From Priapulus caudatus (taxonomy: Eukaryota > Priapulida > Priapulimorpha > Priapulimorphida > Priapulidae): a DNA stretch of 55,297 nucleotides. Numbering within the stretch: the stretch's first letter is position 1; each line of letters starts with the position of its first letter. Both the position numbers and the translations under genes were made by a program. Shown here piece after piece: positions 11,700 through 23,999 of the stretch. The notes under the pieces were generated by a model, which made no database searches, was not told where the DNA came from, and saw only the letters and a program-made list of their open reading frames with translations. The stretch covers positions 709,518 to 764,814 of the forward strand of contig NW_014577073.1 in NCBI RefSeq assembly GCF_000485595.1, in the 5' to 3' direction.

Positions 11700-12330
11700 T
11701 CTTACTCCTGCCTGCTACTACTACTTCTACTACTCATTACTACTACTACTACTACTAACTACTACTACTACTACTACTACTACTGCTCTACTGCTACTGC
11801 TACTGCTACTGCTACTGCTACTGCTACTGCTACTGCTACTGCTACTTACTACTGCTACTGGCTACTGCTGCTACTACTATACTACTTACTACTACTACTA
11901 CTACTACTACTACTGACTATTACCTGCTAATGACTTACTACTGCTGGCTACTGCTACTGCTTACTTAACTACCCTGCTTAGCTGCTAACTGCACTGCTAC
12001 TTTCTACTGCTAGCGGGCTACTGCTACTGCTACTGCTACTTGCTACTGCTACTGTACTGCTACTGCATACTTGCTATGCTACTGCTTACTGCTACTGCAG
12101 CGCTACGCTACTGCTACTGCTAGCTGCTACTGCTACTGCTACTGGTTCTACTGGCTTACTGCTACTGCTACTCTACTGCTACTTGCTACTACTACTAACT
12201 ACTACTACTACTAACTAACTGCCACTGACTACTACTACTCGGCCAATGCTGCTGCTGCCTCTGGCTTGCTACGCTGCTAAAACTGCGGCTTGCTGCTGCT
12301 GATGCTGGTGATGCTGCTGTTGATTAATAC
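11700..12330 (+). repeat. CTACTG / CTA / CTG trinucleotide array
   Basis: An interrupted array of CTACTGCTACTGC with flanking CTACTACTA and CTGCTGCTG. The corresponding array in copy 2 is 24,845-25,440. It is longer here, with more single-base interruptions, in line with the other copy 1 differences. Confidence 0.93.
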
Positions 12331-13193
12331 TCGTCAGTTTCATGGTCAAATACACCAAGTTATTTACTGCTTTGGCGCCGCACAGGCTCTTTAGTTGGCT
12401 TCAGTGCAATAATTTTACCTGCTAACTGTTCATGCTTCTTCGATTGTAAATTTCCCGCCACCGCTTTTCCTCTCCCCGCTGCTACCCGTAAACACCGTCC
12501 GAATAACACTGCATGCGTCAAGCAGAGTCATGATTGACAGTCGGAACTCTGATCTCAATAATGTTCACGGTGCCCCGCCCTCGCTCGCGACGCCACGCAC
12601 GATTAATGAGCCGGTAGATAAATCGCCTTATCATTACTAAGCACGAATGAATAGCTTTTCATTTTTATACATAACCCATTTTGGCTGCCACTGAAATTGC
12701 CCGAATTAAGCGCGCTTATTTATATACAGTTTCTACGCGAAACAGGTAACATCGTACGGGTCGCGATTAGGCGAAGATAGGGGTTAATGTAGCGTACGCC
12801 GCGTGGATTTACGGCTGCCTGCATGCGCGGAGCGCGCGAAGTCACGGAGGCATGCTTGTGGTACACAGCTTAATTACGCGCAGTTTTGGTTTATTGATGC
12901 AGGTAAATGCAATCTGCAACGCATTGAACTATCTACGCGCGGATAACTATGGAAATCATTGTGCGTGGCGTGCGCTTTAGCTTTGCGGAATCGTAATGGC
13001 TCTTGGCCGTAGTCAGGCTGCTTGACGTTGGCGGAGAATAGAACACAGGCAAAGCAATTTTGCTTGCTAGCGGAGCTATTCTACTTATCACGCTAGGCAC
13101 GACGCCGTAGGCCCTGCCACTCACACGACATCTGCGTCGACTATGGAGTATAGTGTGACAGCGTTATGTGTGTTCATCGGATGACACGTCTCG
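12331..13193. other. Unique sequence within copy 1
   Basis: Matches 25,439-26,276 with scattered indels. There is no recognisable gene. Short shared blocks include TTTCATGGTCAAATACACC and TTAAGCGCGCTTATTTATAT. Confidence 0.5.
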
Positions 13194-13536
13194 CTAACAT
13201 AGTACGACACTGTTGATGAGTTTGATAACGCTTCGTCGCGGCGCCCGAGTGGCCGCTATTTCTTGTCGTCACTGAATGGCGATCGTCGATATAAACGCTG
13301 TAATTTGTTTGTGCCCATGAAACGCCGATCGCTGCTATAAATGACATTATGTGTTGCTATTCATCTGATAAGTTGATGGCTGATGTACGATAACGTGGTT
13401 TGTGATATATCATTCCGATTATCATAGATAGAGAATGATGTTATCCGCTGGTAATAAGATGATGTCATTACTGATATGGATGAGTTATCGTCGCTATAGA
13501 TAACTGCGGTTGCTGATCATAAAGTCGTCGTCGCCG
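13194..13536 (+). pseudogene. Frameshifted counterpart of the heptad-repeat ORF
   Basis: This is the same 21-bp periodic sequence as 26,277-26,591, but the reading frame is broken by many single-base changes. Examples are CATAGTACGACACTG versus CATAGACGACACTG, and GATAGAGAATGATG versus GATAGAGATGATG. Copy 2 keeps one frame open over the same region. The breaks are most easily explained as sequencing errors at a contig end, though true decay is possible. Confidence 0.6.
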
Positions 13537-13561
13537 NNNNNNNNNNNNNNNNNNNNNNNNN
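13537..13561. other. Assembly gap (25 N)
   Basis: Twenty-five N bases. The fixed size and the abrupt stop of copy 1 suggest an arbitrary scaffold or join gap rather than a measured distance. Confidence 0.98.
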
Positions 13562-14585
13562 GGAAACTGCCTATAGTTCGTAGAGCTACATCAGCTAGGG
13601 GATTCGCCTGCCCTGCTATGCACCTCCTCGCTAACATCAACCAAGCTCGCCACGGCGCCTTCCCCTGTGGCCGCCCAGAATTACTCACTTTACGTCTACG
13701 CTACCTACCACGTTCACATGATCCCTCGATTTATTCACTCCAAACAGGAATACTATTATTCAATCCATTGACAAAGGGGCCGGCGGGGGGCAATATGCGC
13801 GTGGGTACGTATTCACCGAGTGCCGGCCGGGTGATGACACTCCAACAAGATCCCGCCGCCCCACCCCGGCGGCCACATTGGGCCGGCTGTACACTTTCCA
13901 ACTGCCCATTAGTGGGTAGGAAACCCACGGGCAGGGGCCGGATGACCACTTCCAGACCGGCGTGTCCCCGAGTTAACCCTCTAACCCAACAGCGCACATA
14001 GTGACAGCAGTGTGGGCAATTGCGTCCTCCACTCTACACAATACCTGAGCGGAATCACCCCGGCGGGACCCAAACCCCCCTCATTGCCACATGGCCGCCA
14101 TCTCTTACAAACGCCCGAAATCCCTTATATTCAATTGCCGATTACGAGAACGGCACGACCATGCCTTACCATTCCAATCGCTATAATCACAAACGTAAAT
14201 GCTTACATTCATGCTATTACTAAACAAACGAGAATTATTGGGACATCCCTTCTCTGCAGCCGAGCAACTCTCCTTCTTGGACCTGTTGCCCGCCTATCGT
14301 CGATCAGAGCGAGGCCAGACGCCGAGTCGGTGATAATGAATTGCTCATATTAACCGAATCGCGCCATTTCGCCCACACCTGCCTTGCTTGTCTCTGGTCG
14401 CGCGCTCGTCCAGCCTCGCTGGATCCACTAATAGATCGTCACCTTCAAGCGACACAATGATTGCCAGCCGACGAACCGCATGCGGGCACCGCGCCACCGC
14501 CACCGCCGACCAGACAACCCTGGCAACCGAATACAGAGCCCGGATGGCTAGACAGAAAAGCGATTGCCGATGAGGCGCCCGCCGA
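13562..14585. other. Unique sequence after the gap, no gene seen
   Basis: C-rich, non-repetitive DNA with several short overlapping open frames on both strands. None has a recognisable domain, plausible splice sites together with a start, or coding-like composition. Confidence 0.4.
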
Positions 14586-14589
14586 TGCA

Positions 14590-15335
14590 GAGAATCGATC
14601 GAGCCGAGAGTGAGAGAGGTAGTGATGAGAGCGAACGCGCGTCGAGCGAGAAAGAGAGAATCAGCAGAACGAGAGAGACGGGAGTACGATGAGACTCGAG
14701 AGAGAGAGCCGGCCGAGCCCATGAGAGCAGTAAAGACAACGGAGACATGCCGGAGGTCAATACTAGAGACGGAGGAGACAAGGAGGGGAGCAGAAGGGCC
14801 GCTCGGAGCGAGATGAGACTAGCTTGTCTGCGGAGAGAGTTCGACGACGAGAGAGTCCCGTAGCCGGAGAGATCGAGAGAGAGAGCAGTGGCATGTGATT
14901 CCGGGTTGGAGATAAGAGATGCAGATGAAACGAGCAGATTATGATATTGTGGATTCTGTGAGAGAGAGTGTGAGAGAGGGGTGTTCGTGTGTGAGAGCGT
15001 AGAGAGAGCGAAAAGAGCTTGGGACCGATGAGCCGGAGCACGGAGGATGCGAGGAAGAGAGCGCGTAAGAGAGAGAGAGAGAGAGGACGTCAGGAGAGAG
15101 AGATCGAGAGAGAGAGAGGAACGGAGAGGAGAGAGATCGAGCGCAGAAAAGACGCGGCGCACGAGAGAGAGACCCTGGGAGGAGTGAGAAGAGAGAGAGA
15201 GAGAGAGAGACGAGAGTGGAGAGAGAGAGGAGAGAGAGAAAGGAGAGAGAGAGAGAGAGAGAGAGAGGAGCAGAGACGAGACGCAGAGAGATAGAGATGA
15301 GAGAGCGGCAGAGGAGGAGAGAGACTCCAGCGCGC
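14590..15335 (+). repeat. Degenerate GA-rich tract
   Basis: GAGAGAGA mixed with CGAG and AGACG interruptions. Long Arg/Glu (plus) and Leu/Ser (minus) frames arise from it and are rejected as genes. Confidence 0.9.
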
Positions 15336-15417
15336 CTATCCATCGGGCCTGCCGGCTCGCAGCGGGTGATTATGACCACGCGCCCCGCAACGCACTGCGC
15401 GCGGCTCGATCACCACG

Positions 15418-15554
15418 CACGCCCCACGCAACACACACACACGCTCGCCCGCCCGCACCACACACATATACACCGGCAGCGGCGACACACACACCACATA
15501 CCACGCACACACACACACGACACACACACACCACACACACACACACACACACCG
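15418..15554 (+). repeat. (CA)n-rich tract
   Basis: Imperfect ACACACAC with ACGC and CCACAC interruptions, running into the AGTAGC array. Confidence 0.9.
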
Positions 15555-15594
15555 ACGGTTGCTAGCGGATCGATGAGCAGCGCACTGGAATGTA

Positions 15595-16742
15595 GTGCCA
15601 GCAGCCAGTAGTAGCAGCAGAGCAGTTAGCCAGCCCAGTAGCAGCAGTCACAAGTCAGCTAGCAGTAGTAGCAGCAGCCAGTAGCAGCCAGTACGCCAGC
15701 AGCAGCCAGCAGCAGCAGCAGCAGTAAGCAGTAGCAGCAGTCAGCAGCGTTAGGCAGCGAGTAAGCCAGCAGCAGCAGGCAGCAGCAAGCAGGCCCAGTA
15801 GCAGTAGTAGCGCCAGAGTAGCCAGTAGCAGGTGAAGTAGCAGTAGCAGTAGCGCAAGTAGTAGCAGTAGTAAGCCAGTAGCAGCCAGCTAGTACGCAGC
15901 ACATCCAAGCAGTCAGCCAGCCAGCGCAGCAGTAGAAGTAAGTAGCCAGCCCAGTAAGTAGCAGTATAGCAGTAGCAGGCAGTCAGCAGTTAGCAGTAGT
16001 AGCAGCAGTAGCAGCAGTAGCAGCGGCGCAGCAGCAGCGTAGCAGTAGCAGTAGCCAGTAGCCAGCTAGGTAGCAGCCCAGTAGCAGCATAGTAAGTAGC
16101 AGTAGCAGTACGAAGTAGCAGTAAGCAGTATAGCGGTACGCCAGTAGTAGCAGAGTAGCAGTTAGCAGCCAGTACAGTGCCACGTCAGCAGCCAGTAGCA
16201 GCAGCAGCCATAGAAGTTAGTAGCATTCAGTAGTAGCAGAGTCAGGTAGCCAGTAGTAGTTTAGTAGCCAGTAAGTAGCAGTAGCAGCAGTGAGGAGTAG
16301 TAGCTCAGCATAGCCAGTAGTTAGCAGTAGCCAGCAGTAGCAGTAGTAGTAGTAGTAGCCAGTAAGCAGCAGTAGCAGCAGTAGTACGTAGTCAGTAGCA
16401 GTAGTCAGCCAAGTAGCACCAGTAGCAGTAGCGAGTAGCAGCCAGCAGTAGCTAGTAGCCAGTAGCCAGCCAGTGACAAGCTAGGTAGGACGTCAGTAGC
16501 AGTAGTAGCAGTAGCAGCAGCTAGCCCAGAGCAGCAGTAGCAGTAAAGCAGTTCATTAGTAGTAGCAGTAGTAGCCAGTAGCATAGTAGCAGTAGCAGCC
16601 GTAGCAGCAGTGAGTAGTTAGTAGCGTAGTACCAGTAGCCATTTCGCAGCAGTACGTAGTAGTAGCAGTATGAGCAGTAGCCAGCAGCAGCAGGTAGTAG
16701 TAGTAGCAGCCCAGCAGTAGTTAGTTGTTAGCAGTAGAAGTA
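15595..16742 (+). repeat. AGTAGC / AGC trinucleotide array
   Basis: About 1.15 kb of interrupted GTAGCAGCAGTAGC. Read on the minus strand this is CTGCTACTG, the same class as the arrays at 11.7 and 24.85 kb but in the opposite orientation. Interruptions every few units break any frame. Confidence 0.93.
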
Positions 16743-16789
16743 GTACGCTGCCTGGATTCCCGAGCCCGCGTGGTGGAATGCAAAGGATG

Positions 16790-17180
16790 GGTGCTGTGTG
16801 TCGTGTGTGCGCTTTGTGCCGTGTGTGCTGTGTGTGCAGCTTGCGTGCGTGCGTAGCGTGCGTCGCAGTGCGTGCGTCGCGATGTTAGTGTAGTGTGATG
16901 TGTTGCTGTTGTGTGCGGTCGCCTGCGGTGCGTGGCGTGCGTGAAACCGTGCGTTGCCTGCGTGGTGCGTGGCTGTGCGTGCGTGCGTGCGTGCGGTGCG
17001 TTGCGTGCCGTGCCGCTGTAGTGTAGTGTGGGTGTGTGTGTGTGTGTGTGTGTGTGCTGTGTAGGTTAGTGTAGTGCTCCGTTGTTGTTGTCGTGTGTGT
17101 GCTGTGTGTGGACCTGTGTCGTGGTGTTGTGTGTGTGCGTTGTGACCGCTCTGTGCTGTGTGTTTGTGTGTGTGTGCTAG
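16790..17180 (+). repeat. GTGC/TG-rich tract
   Basis: Runs of GTGCGTGCGTGC and TGTGTGTGTG with interruptions. The minus-strand His/Thr-rich 219-residue frame through it is a repeat artefact. Confidence 0.88.
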
Positions 17181-20100
17181 TGTAGTGTAATGCGGCGTCG
17201 GTCGCCGGCTAAGCCAGATGAGGAGAGTGCGGGGCAACAGCGACATATGACCCGGGACGATGTGCGTGCGGAGGACCTGACCTATTCCCCCGTCTCTGTA
17301 GAGTGGCGTGCTGTGCTCGTTGGCGGTTATGTACGTGCGCCGCGCTGCATGGTGTGTGGGGTGTGTTGTGCGTCGCATGCAGTGCATTGCGTCCCATAAG
17401 TGCCTGCCTCGGCTAGCCTGCCTACTCCTGTTAGCTTAGCAGCATACATTAGGTACAACGTAGCAGATTAAAATACTTAGAATCTGGAGACTCCTATATT
17501 ATGTACTCTCTTTTACATGATTTTTTTTTATTGTCTACGATACGGTCCACCACTAAAGCTCGTCCAGATAATAGTCAACAACCGAATATAGGCCATTACA
17601 TTGGTACAATATGAAAACACATGCATTAGATTTGGCACCCGACGAGCTTCCTTCAACTACCAGAAGTGATTTTTTGCCATAATGTTTTTTGGCGGAGGGC
17701 ATAATCTACACTCGCATAACGATGCAACAACAGAATTAGGCGATATATACGGCAACAGGATTACTGGGTACTCTGATAATTTAGCTCTACTCCCCCGATC
17801 GCACGCCACACACACTCATCTTACCTGGTTAAGCCTCACGACAAGCCCAATCTTATATGCCCCACTGAATTATAGCGTCTCGAATTAATTCTCTCTCACT
17901 TGCGAATTTCCACTGTAGACACTTGTCCCGACAACGTTATCAAGCAGCTGGCCCCGTGCGTGTGCGTGTCAAGGGGTCGTGCATTGATACTCGGGCTTAT
18001 CAGTGCGACTTACATTAATATTGCGCGTCACCGCACGTGTCACAGACAATTTAGCTCTTGACAGCACAAGATGATTTCGTAGTTGCAAGCTTTATATTAC
18101 TGCTGCTCTTACTACATCGCTCTATTCGAGCATGTTCTCGTCCCGCTTTACAAGCTGCGCTGCAACCGCCGCCTCTATATTTAACTCGACCGTGTGTAAA
18201 TTCGCGGCCAACTTTTTTTCGCGTTTTTGTTTTGCGTGTAAGATCGTTTACTCCTTGCTCGTTCACCGTTTACCGCGCTCTACAATTGCCAAGAAATGCA
18301 GCCTGCCAATTTTGGGGCGGCGACCATTTCATGCCGTAATTTACGAGCTGAATCGCGTGGAATAAGTTTCATTTGTTATCCTCGTTACGATCTTGCGTTT
18401 CATTTATCTTTCCCTCACATTAGCAATTGTGGAGATTGCCGTTGCGCATGGCGATCGGCTGAACTCTCACTTCCTTTAGGTGAGCAAATTAAACGCTGCA
18501 GCCGCCAGCCTGTCACGTGGGTCGTTCTGCGGCGAGCCAATGGAATTTAATTGATTTCTCCGCCTATTGTCTGCTCGTTCGTTCGCCGCGATACTGTCTT
18601 CTGTTCTGCAGCGTGCTAATTGTGCTTTTTCTTACAAATATCGCGACGTAAACCCTTCAGATCATCGCCACCGACAAAACTAACAAACCGGTATATCGCC
18701 GTCCGCTGAAATAAATACGACAACGAATTTCTTTCATGCTCTCTTCGCTGTTCGTATTCTGCACACTCGCTGCGCCGCGTGTTCTTCCCTGTGGTCCCGC
18801 GGTAAAAATCTATCGCAAAGGAAAATGCCCGCGCCCCACAATAATCTAACGCCCTCTGGTCGCCTAAGAACTTTGAATTCGGTTGCCTCTGTCTTATTTA
18901 TCATTATTCTGTTACAACCGCACGGCATCTCACCCTCCCCCCTCGAATACGTTTTCGTCCATTATCCACCCACGTCTTACCCAAGTCCATTTCCACCTCT
19001 AGCCTTTTTGACGCTCCCTCTTTCTATTCTATCTCTGCCAACCCATCGCTACCGTACTTATCGCTAATCACCTTCTAGACGTCTTCCTCTATGACCGCCG
19101 CTAGCCTCCCAGAAGAATGGCAGCATACCACATTGGTGTTTCTTGTCACAAGAGGCTGTTGTCAATAACAAGTGCACCAACAGACACCCGTTCAGCCAGA
19201 TTTCTACACTAAACTCGTTCACGCTGTATCCACTACGCAACATAGGTAGGTGACCCGGTCGCCCGCGGTCAACCCGTCGCGTAACTATACAACATCTTGT
19301 CCGTCAGCTCATGGCTATCTAGTCTGGCGCTGCCAGCAGTGTACCGCGCGCCACTGCATCTACTATTATAACTAATTTAGTTAGATTAATAGAGTTCAGT
19401 GGCTGCCCGCCATGCTTCGCATGCTGTCAATTATCGTCTCTGGGAACATCACCGGTGCGGTGGCCGCCCGTAGATCCGTAGAAGTCAGAGGCCGCTCATA
19501 GTAGAGACATCTCCTTATATACCGGTAACCCGACCAGGCCGTGTGACGCTGACGTCAATATACCATGGTACATAGTGGTATTCATAACTCCGGATGCTCA
19601 ATCTGCCTGTGTTCCTTTTCTTGCGCGAGCTATAATATTACGGCTGCTGCCGTAAGTCACCCACGACTAACCAGTATAAATTCCTGTCTCTAGCTCCCGC
19701 GAAAGTCTGGGTCGAGTTCGGAAGATTTGGGCTCTGATACAGATTTTTCGCGGAAAACTAAAGTTCATCGTATGGCCCTCTTTTCAACCACGTATATGAA
19801 GTGCGACAAATATAATTTCAGCAAGGCGATTTTAGCAGATGAATCATATGCCATGCACACGAAATGCTTCCGACCCTGGTAGTTAATCTACTGCCATTGG
19901 GTATCGACATTGTTTAACATGACTAGCTTTTAATGAGACGTCTATAGGCGGTCTTTATAAGGCCTACCGTGCATTAAAATTTCAAACCGACCCGGCTATA
20001 GTATTTTTTGTTTACACATCATACACTGCTTCCCTAGCGCAGCGGGTCCTTGGCCGCAAAGGTGCCGATAGGATATGTGGTTATGTAGCCGCATCTTTAC

Positions 20101-22130
20101 TAATTTTAACAGTAATATTTTACGATATTACTTAGAAGAATGATGCAAAAACCTAAAAGTGCTCCCTCAGTCTCTAACCCTGACCCTAAGCCGTGGACCC
20201 TCAATAATTTTAAAATGATAAGTTAACTAATTAAGAAGTGGCCGGCCCTAGTTAAACCTACGTCCGTATCCGCACCTTTCAGCCGGCTGCACTTCCCTTA
20301 GCAGAAGGCGGACACGACAGAAGCAGGCGTGGCGATTGATGATATGACTGACTAGAGCACTTCTTAATTAGATTTTTGTTTTTTAAGTCTGAGGGTCTTA
20401 GGCGTTACGGGTTAGGTGTTTTTTTTATAGGGTGCTTAGTAGTCATATCCTACTCTGGAGTGGCTCCCTTAGTAACTATATCTAACTATTGCCGCACCTA
20501 GTCTCGCGGTGCTGCGGTCCTTACGCGCGACACTACGTCGCAGCCACCAATGGCCCAAAGAAGAAGTGGTAAATAATTGGTCAAACGGTGTTGCAGGATT
20601 CTGGATTGCCGTTAATCATAGCAGTCAACCTTTTTAGCCTGTGGCATCGACCTAGTAAAGTTTGTAAATGCTTCTGATGCATCGGCGAGGGAGGGTCTTC
20701 TAGTCCGGCGAACGATGACGGCGGGGCCGCGCGACCCCAGAGCGGGCGCCATCCGGCCTGTTATCATTATATTTTCACTGATATGGGCATGCGCAAACTA
20801 AGCTCTCTAGACGGTGATTGAACGAATGGGTTGAAGGGTATATCTGATTAACATTGGAAAATTGACTGGGAAAATGCGGGTTAGCCGCCTAGCTGGCCGT
20901 CAGCAGCCGTGCGCAGCCGGGGCCAGCGAGGTTGGAGCAGCGCGGTTGCGCAATGACCCAGTAGCAGATGGTAAACATACGATCGATCACACATAGCGAT
21001 CCGTATATGTTTGATCAACCATATCAGAGCATATCGAACATGATTTGATACCTACAACTTTAAGAGCTCGCTGATAGTAAAACGTAACCCCACACTACAG
21101 GACTAATCATAGACTATATACCCGACAACCAGCGACTATTCTCCGCTTTAACCCAATATATAAGGTTTTTTCTCCTTATCTCGTCGTTGACCTATATAAT
21201 CGGAATAAATAGGCCAGATTCTTAGTACTAGGAACCGCTAGTAGGGGCGGCCACGTAAGTTGTGAATAACCAGCCGTGCGGCGATCGGTTTGTTGCGACT
21301 ATTTTACTCAACATATCACGAACAAATCGAAACATCTCTAGGTACTAGGACGCCGAGTTACCAATGTTGGGGCCAGCATATACATTAGGGTGAGCACAGG
21401 CTTTGGTTACTGTATGTCAGTGAGTTAGCTATGGTGGAGCACGCACGTTGCAATGCGCAAGCAAGAAAATCCTACCCTTCATGCAGCTATCGAGACAGTT
21501 GTTTGGCATAGACGTAGTGCCATCTAAGAGGAATTCGTGTAGAGGGTCATTCGGTCAAGCATAGACCATGTTAAATCATTAAAAAGAGACCTGCGTCATC
21601 AGAAAATTGCTGCTCGGTGGAGACACTTGTCAAGGTGTGCGCTTTAGGATTTCTAACTTGTTAGACTTACTTTACTCTGGGATCCTTCAATGTTTAGAAA
21701 ATGGTAATACTTTTCCTTGTTCCTAATTACAGTAAATAAGCAAGTACAGTACGTACAGTATAAAAGCAGAGTTCATGAAATACACGCAAGTGATTTACGT
21801 TTAGGCCATGCGCCTTGGTGTTGGCGAATATATTATACCTGACTATGCATGGCAAGTTTGAATTAATTTTTCTGAAAAATGTTTGTTTGCTAACAAAAGT
21901 TTATGATATTTGGCTAGACTTAGTCATCAGTTTCAATAACTACATCAGTTGATCTGTTTCTATGCACGTTTTACCCTGTCTCCTTAGTCTTTATATTTCG
22001 CATAAAAAGCATAGACTACCTCAGTGTGATCCCCTTGTCGTGCTGTGAAAATTGATCAACATAATTAACTATATTAACTTTGCAAAATCCAAAATATTAA
22101 TATTCTCTCGTTTGAATTAACAGCGTAAGA
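17181..22130. other. Long stretch with no supported gene or repeat family
   Basis: Nearly 5 kb of mostly non-repetitive DNA. Short frames (60-90 codons) occur at random in all phases. A weak inverted similarity (about 20,165-20,245 versus 20,358-20,425, both reaching TAATTAAGAAGTG) is the only structure I noticed. The 19.1-21.6 kb part has almost no low-complexity sequence, unlike the rest of the window. Confidence 0.45.
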
Positions 22131-22324
22131 GTGAGTCTTGATACATTTGTGGTTGTGCTAGCGAGTCGAGAACGTACGCCTCCACACACTTTACTTGATA
22201 TCATTGTATTTATAAAGATTAAAAAAAATAAATATCTTTCTTTTATTAAACTCTTTCTTAAAACAAGATTATATTTGGGTGCGCGGGCGGCAGGAGTACG
22301 TGCGGGGGAGTGGCGAGGACGCAA

Positions 22325-22462
22325 AAAATAGGGCAAAAAATAGGGGGGCCGGGGGCGGGTGTGTCGGGTAGAGAGGGGGCGGGGGGACCGCGGGGCGCAC
22401 GGCCGTGAGGCAGGCGGATAAGGGGGCTCGGATGGGCGCTGATGGGGAGGATATGAGGGCCG
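22325..22462 (+). repeat. G-run-rich segment with quadruplex potential
   Basis: Contains GGGGGGCCGGGGGCGGG, then GAGAGGGGGCGGGGGGACC and later GGGGGCTC. Several windows satisfy four G-runs of three or more with short loops on the plus strand. It lies just upstream of copy 2 of the large duplication. Function is unknown. Confidence 0.55.
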
Positions 22463-22977
22463 CCGAGTTAACAGTACAATAATACTCTGTGATTAGAATA
22501 TATGAAAATATGCGCGGCGCCAGAAACACTGCGGAGACAAAGAACAAGAGGAGAGAAGAAGAGAAGAGAAAGAGAGACAAGGAGATAACGAGAAAAGGAG
22601 AAACACCTGCGTATTTACACAAAGAGAGAGAGAGGAGAGAGAGAAGAGAGAGAGAGAGAAAGAGAGAAGAGAGAGAGAGAGATGAAGAGAGAGAGGGAGC
22701 CGCGGAGCCAGGGTACTTCAGCTAGGCTTCAGCGTACGGTTGACGCCGCGACTTCAATCTCGCCGCCTCCTGATACCGTGGCGTAAGTTACTTTCCGCTT
22801 CGCCTTCAACTGTAACCCAATTAGCGTTCAACTTCATTACGAGAAATGCCCGAAAATCGGTCATATAGGCGTACGAACTGATATAGCAAGGTAGCTAAGT
22901 TATAAATATCCTATAAGATACTGAGTGGCCACGCGACGACGCCAACTCGCAAGCGTAAAGTTTATGTCTCGCATGCA

Positions 22978-23160
22978 ACGCACGCACGCACGCACGCCCG
23001 CACGCACGCACGCACGCACCGACGCACGCACATGTACGCAACACATCTCTACGCACGCGCGGCGTGCACACACGTCACATCCAATATGCATCATATCTCG
23101 CGGCGTCTGCATGGGCGCACGCAGCACGGACGAAGCCGTGACGGACGCACGCACGCACAC
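22978..23160 (+). repeat. (ACGC)n-rich segment
   Basis: Runs of ACGCACGCACGC, the counterpart of 9,765-9,990 in copy 1. Confidence 0.85.
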
Positions 23161-23429
23161 TAGCGTCACATTTCTACTCACGCATGGGTCCACGTTACGC
23201 CTACACGTCCACGCGCAAACTATCTTGCGCGCGTCCGTGCATTGCGCGTATGCTATGTGCTACTTAATTGAAGTAAATTAGAAGGTACTGCGAGGCGCCG
23301 CCACCTTGGTGATTTGATATTCGCGGGCGAAGATGTCGCCACGCAGCCGCATAAGTAAGCGCGCTTAAATTCAAACAACCTCATGCTGCTATCGAAGTTT
23401 ATACAGTGTTTATTATTCATGACGGTGAT

Positions 23430-23456
23430 GGTGTGTGTGTGTGTGTGTGTCGTGTC

Positions 23457-23508
<52 letters not shown>

Positions 23509-23686
23509 TGCGTGCGTGTGTGTGTGTGTGTGTGCGTGTGCACGTGCGTGTGCGTGTACGTGCGGGTGTACGCGCGCGTGTACGTGTGCGTGTGTCCGCG
23601 CGTGCGCGTGCGCGTGCGCGTGCACGTGCGTGTGCGTGTACGTGCGTGTGTACGTGCGTGTGTGTGCGTGCGTGTGTGATGCGATC
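23430..23686 (+). repeat. (TG)n and TGCG/TACG alternating tract
   Basis: About 255 bases of alternating purine-pyrimidine sequence: pure TG at first, then GTGCGTGTACGTGCG. Such sequence favours Z-DNA. Cys/Val- and His/Thr-rich frames on both strands are artefacts. Confidence 0.95.
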
Positions 23687-23696
23687 GGCGATCAGC

Positions 23697-23792
23697 ATCA
23701 TCGTCGTCATCGTCGTTGTCGTCATCGCCGTCGTGATTATCGTTGTCGTCGTCATCGTCATCAACCTTGTTGTCGTCGTCGTGACTATGACA
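23697..23792 (+). repeat. GTC/ATC trinucleotide-rich segment
   Basis: TCGTCGTCATCGTCG-type sequence. It is Asp/Val-like in some frames on one strand, but there are no start or splice contexts to suggest an exon. Confidence 0.75.
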
Positions 23793-23999
23793 CTGATTGC
23801 CAAGCAGCTTGCGACTATGATGAACCTGTCCCCACGGCAAAATTACAGCCTGGCAGCGATGTGAAATTAGTGCCCGTGTAGCGGCTTATGCTGGCGCTTG
23901 CCACTGCTATAATTGATCAAAGGCAGAGCGATGTGTTCGAGCTATTTTTACACACGGCGATCTCGCTCGCATCGAATGCGCCCAGAAAGGCAGCGCAAG

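Larger units (their letters stand above)
9310..13536 (+). repeat. Large direct duplication, copy 1 (ends at the gap)
   Basis: The segment matches 22,525-26,591 in the same order and orientation. Matching landmarks are AGCCGCGGAGC (9,480 and 22,697), TTTTTACACACGGCGATCTC (about 10,750 and 23,945), the CTACTGC array (11.7 and 24.84 kb) and GATGTCATTACTGATATGG (about 13,460 and 26,520). The copies differ by frequent one-base insertions and deletions, and copy 1 is about 4% longer. Copy 1 stops abruptly at the N run. Confidence 0.93.

Noticed and set aside
20165-20425. Weak inverted similarity with ACCCT/AGGGT and TAATTAAGAAGTG
   Set aside because: Only the 13-bp end matches well; the rest needs many gaps, so it is not called as an element.
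23383-23881. Cys/Val-rich frames of up to 152 codons, superficially metallothionein-like
   Set aside because: Translations of TG and TGCG repeats.
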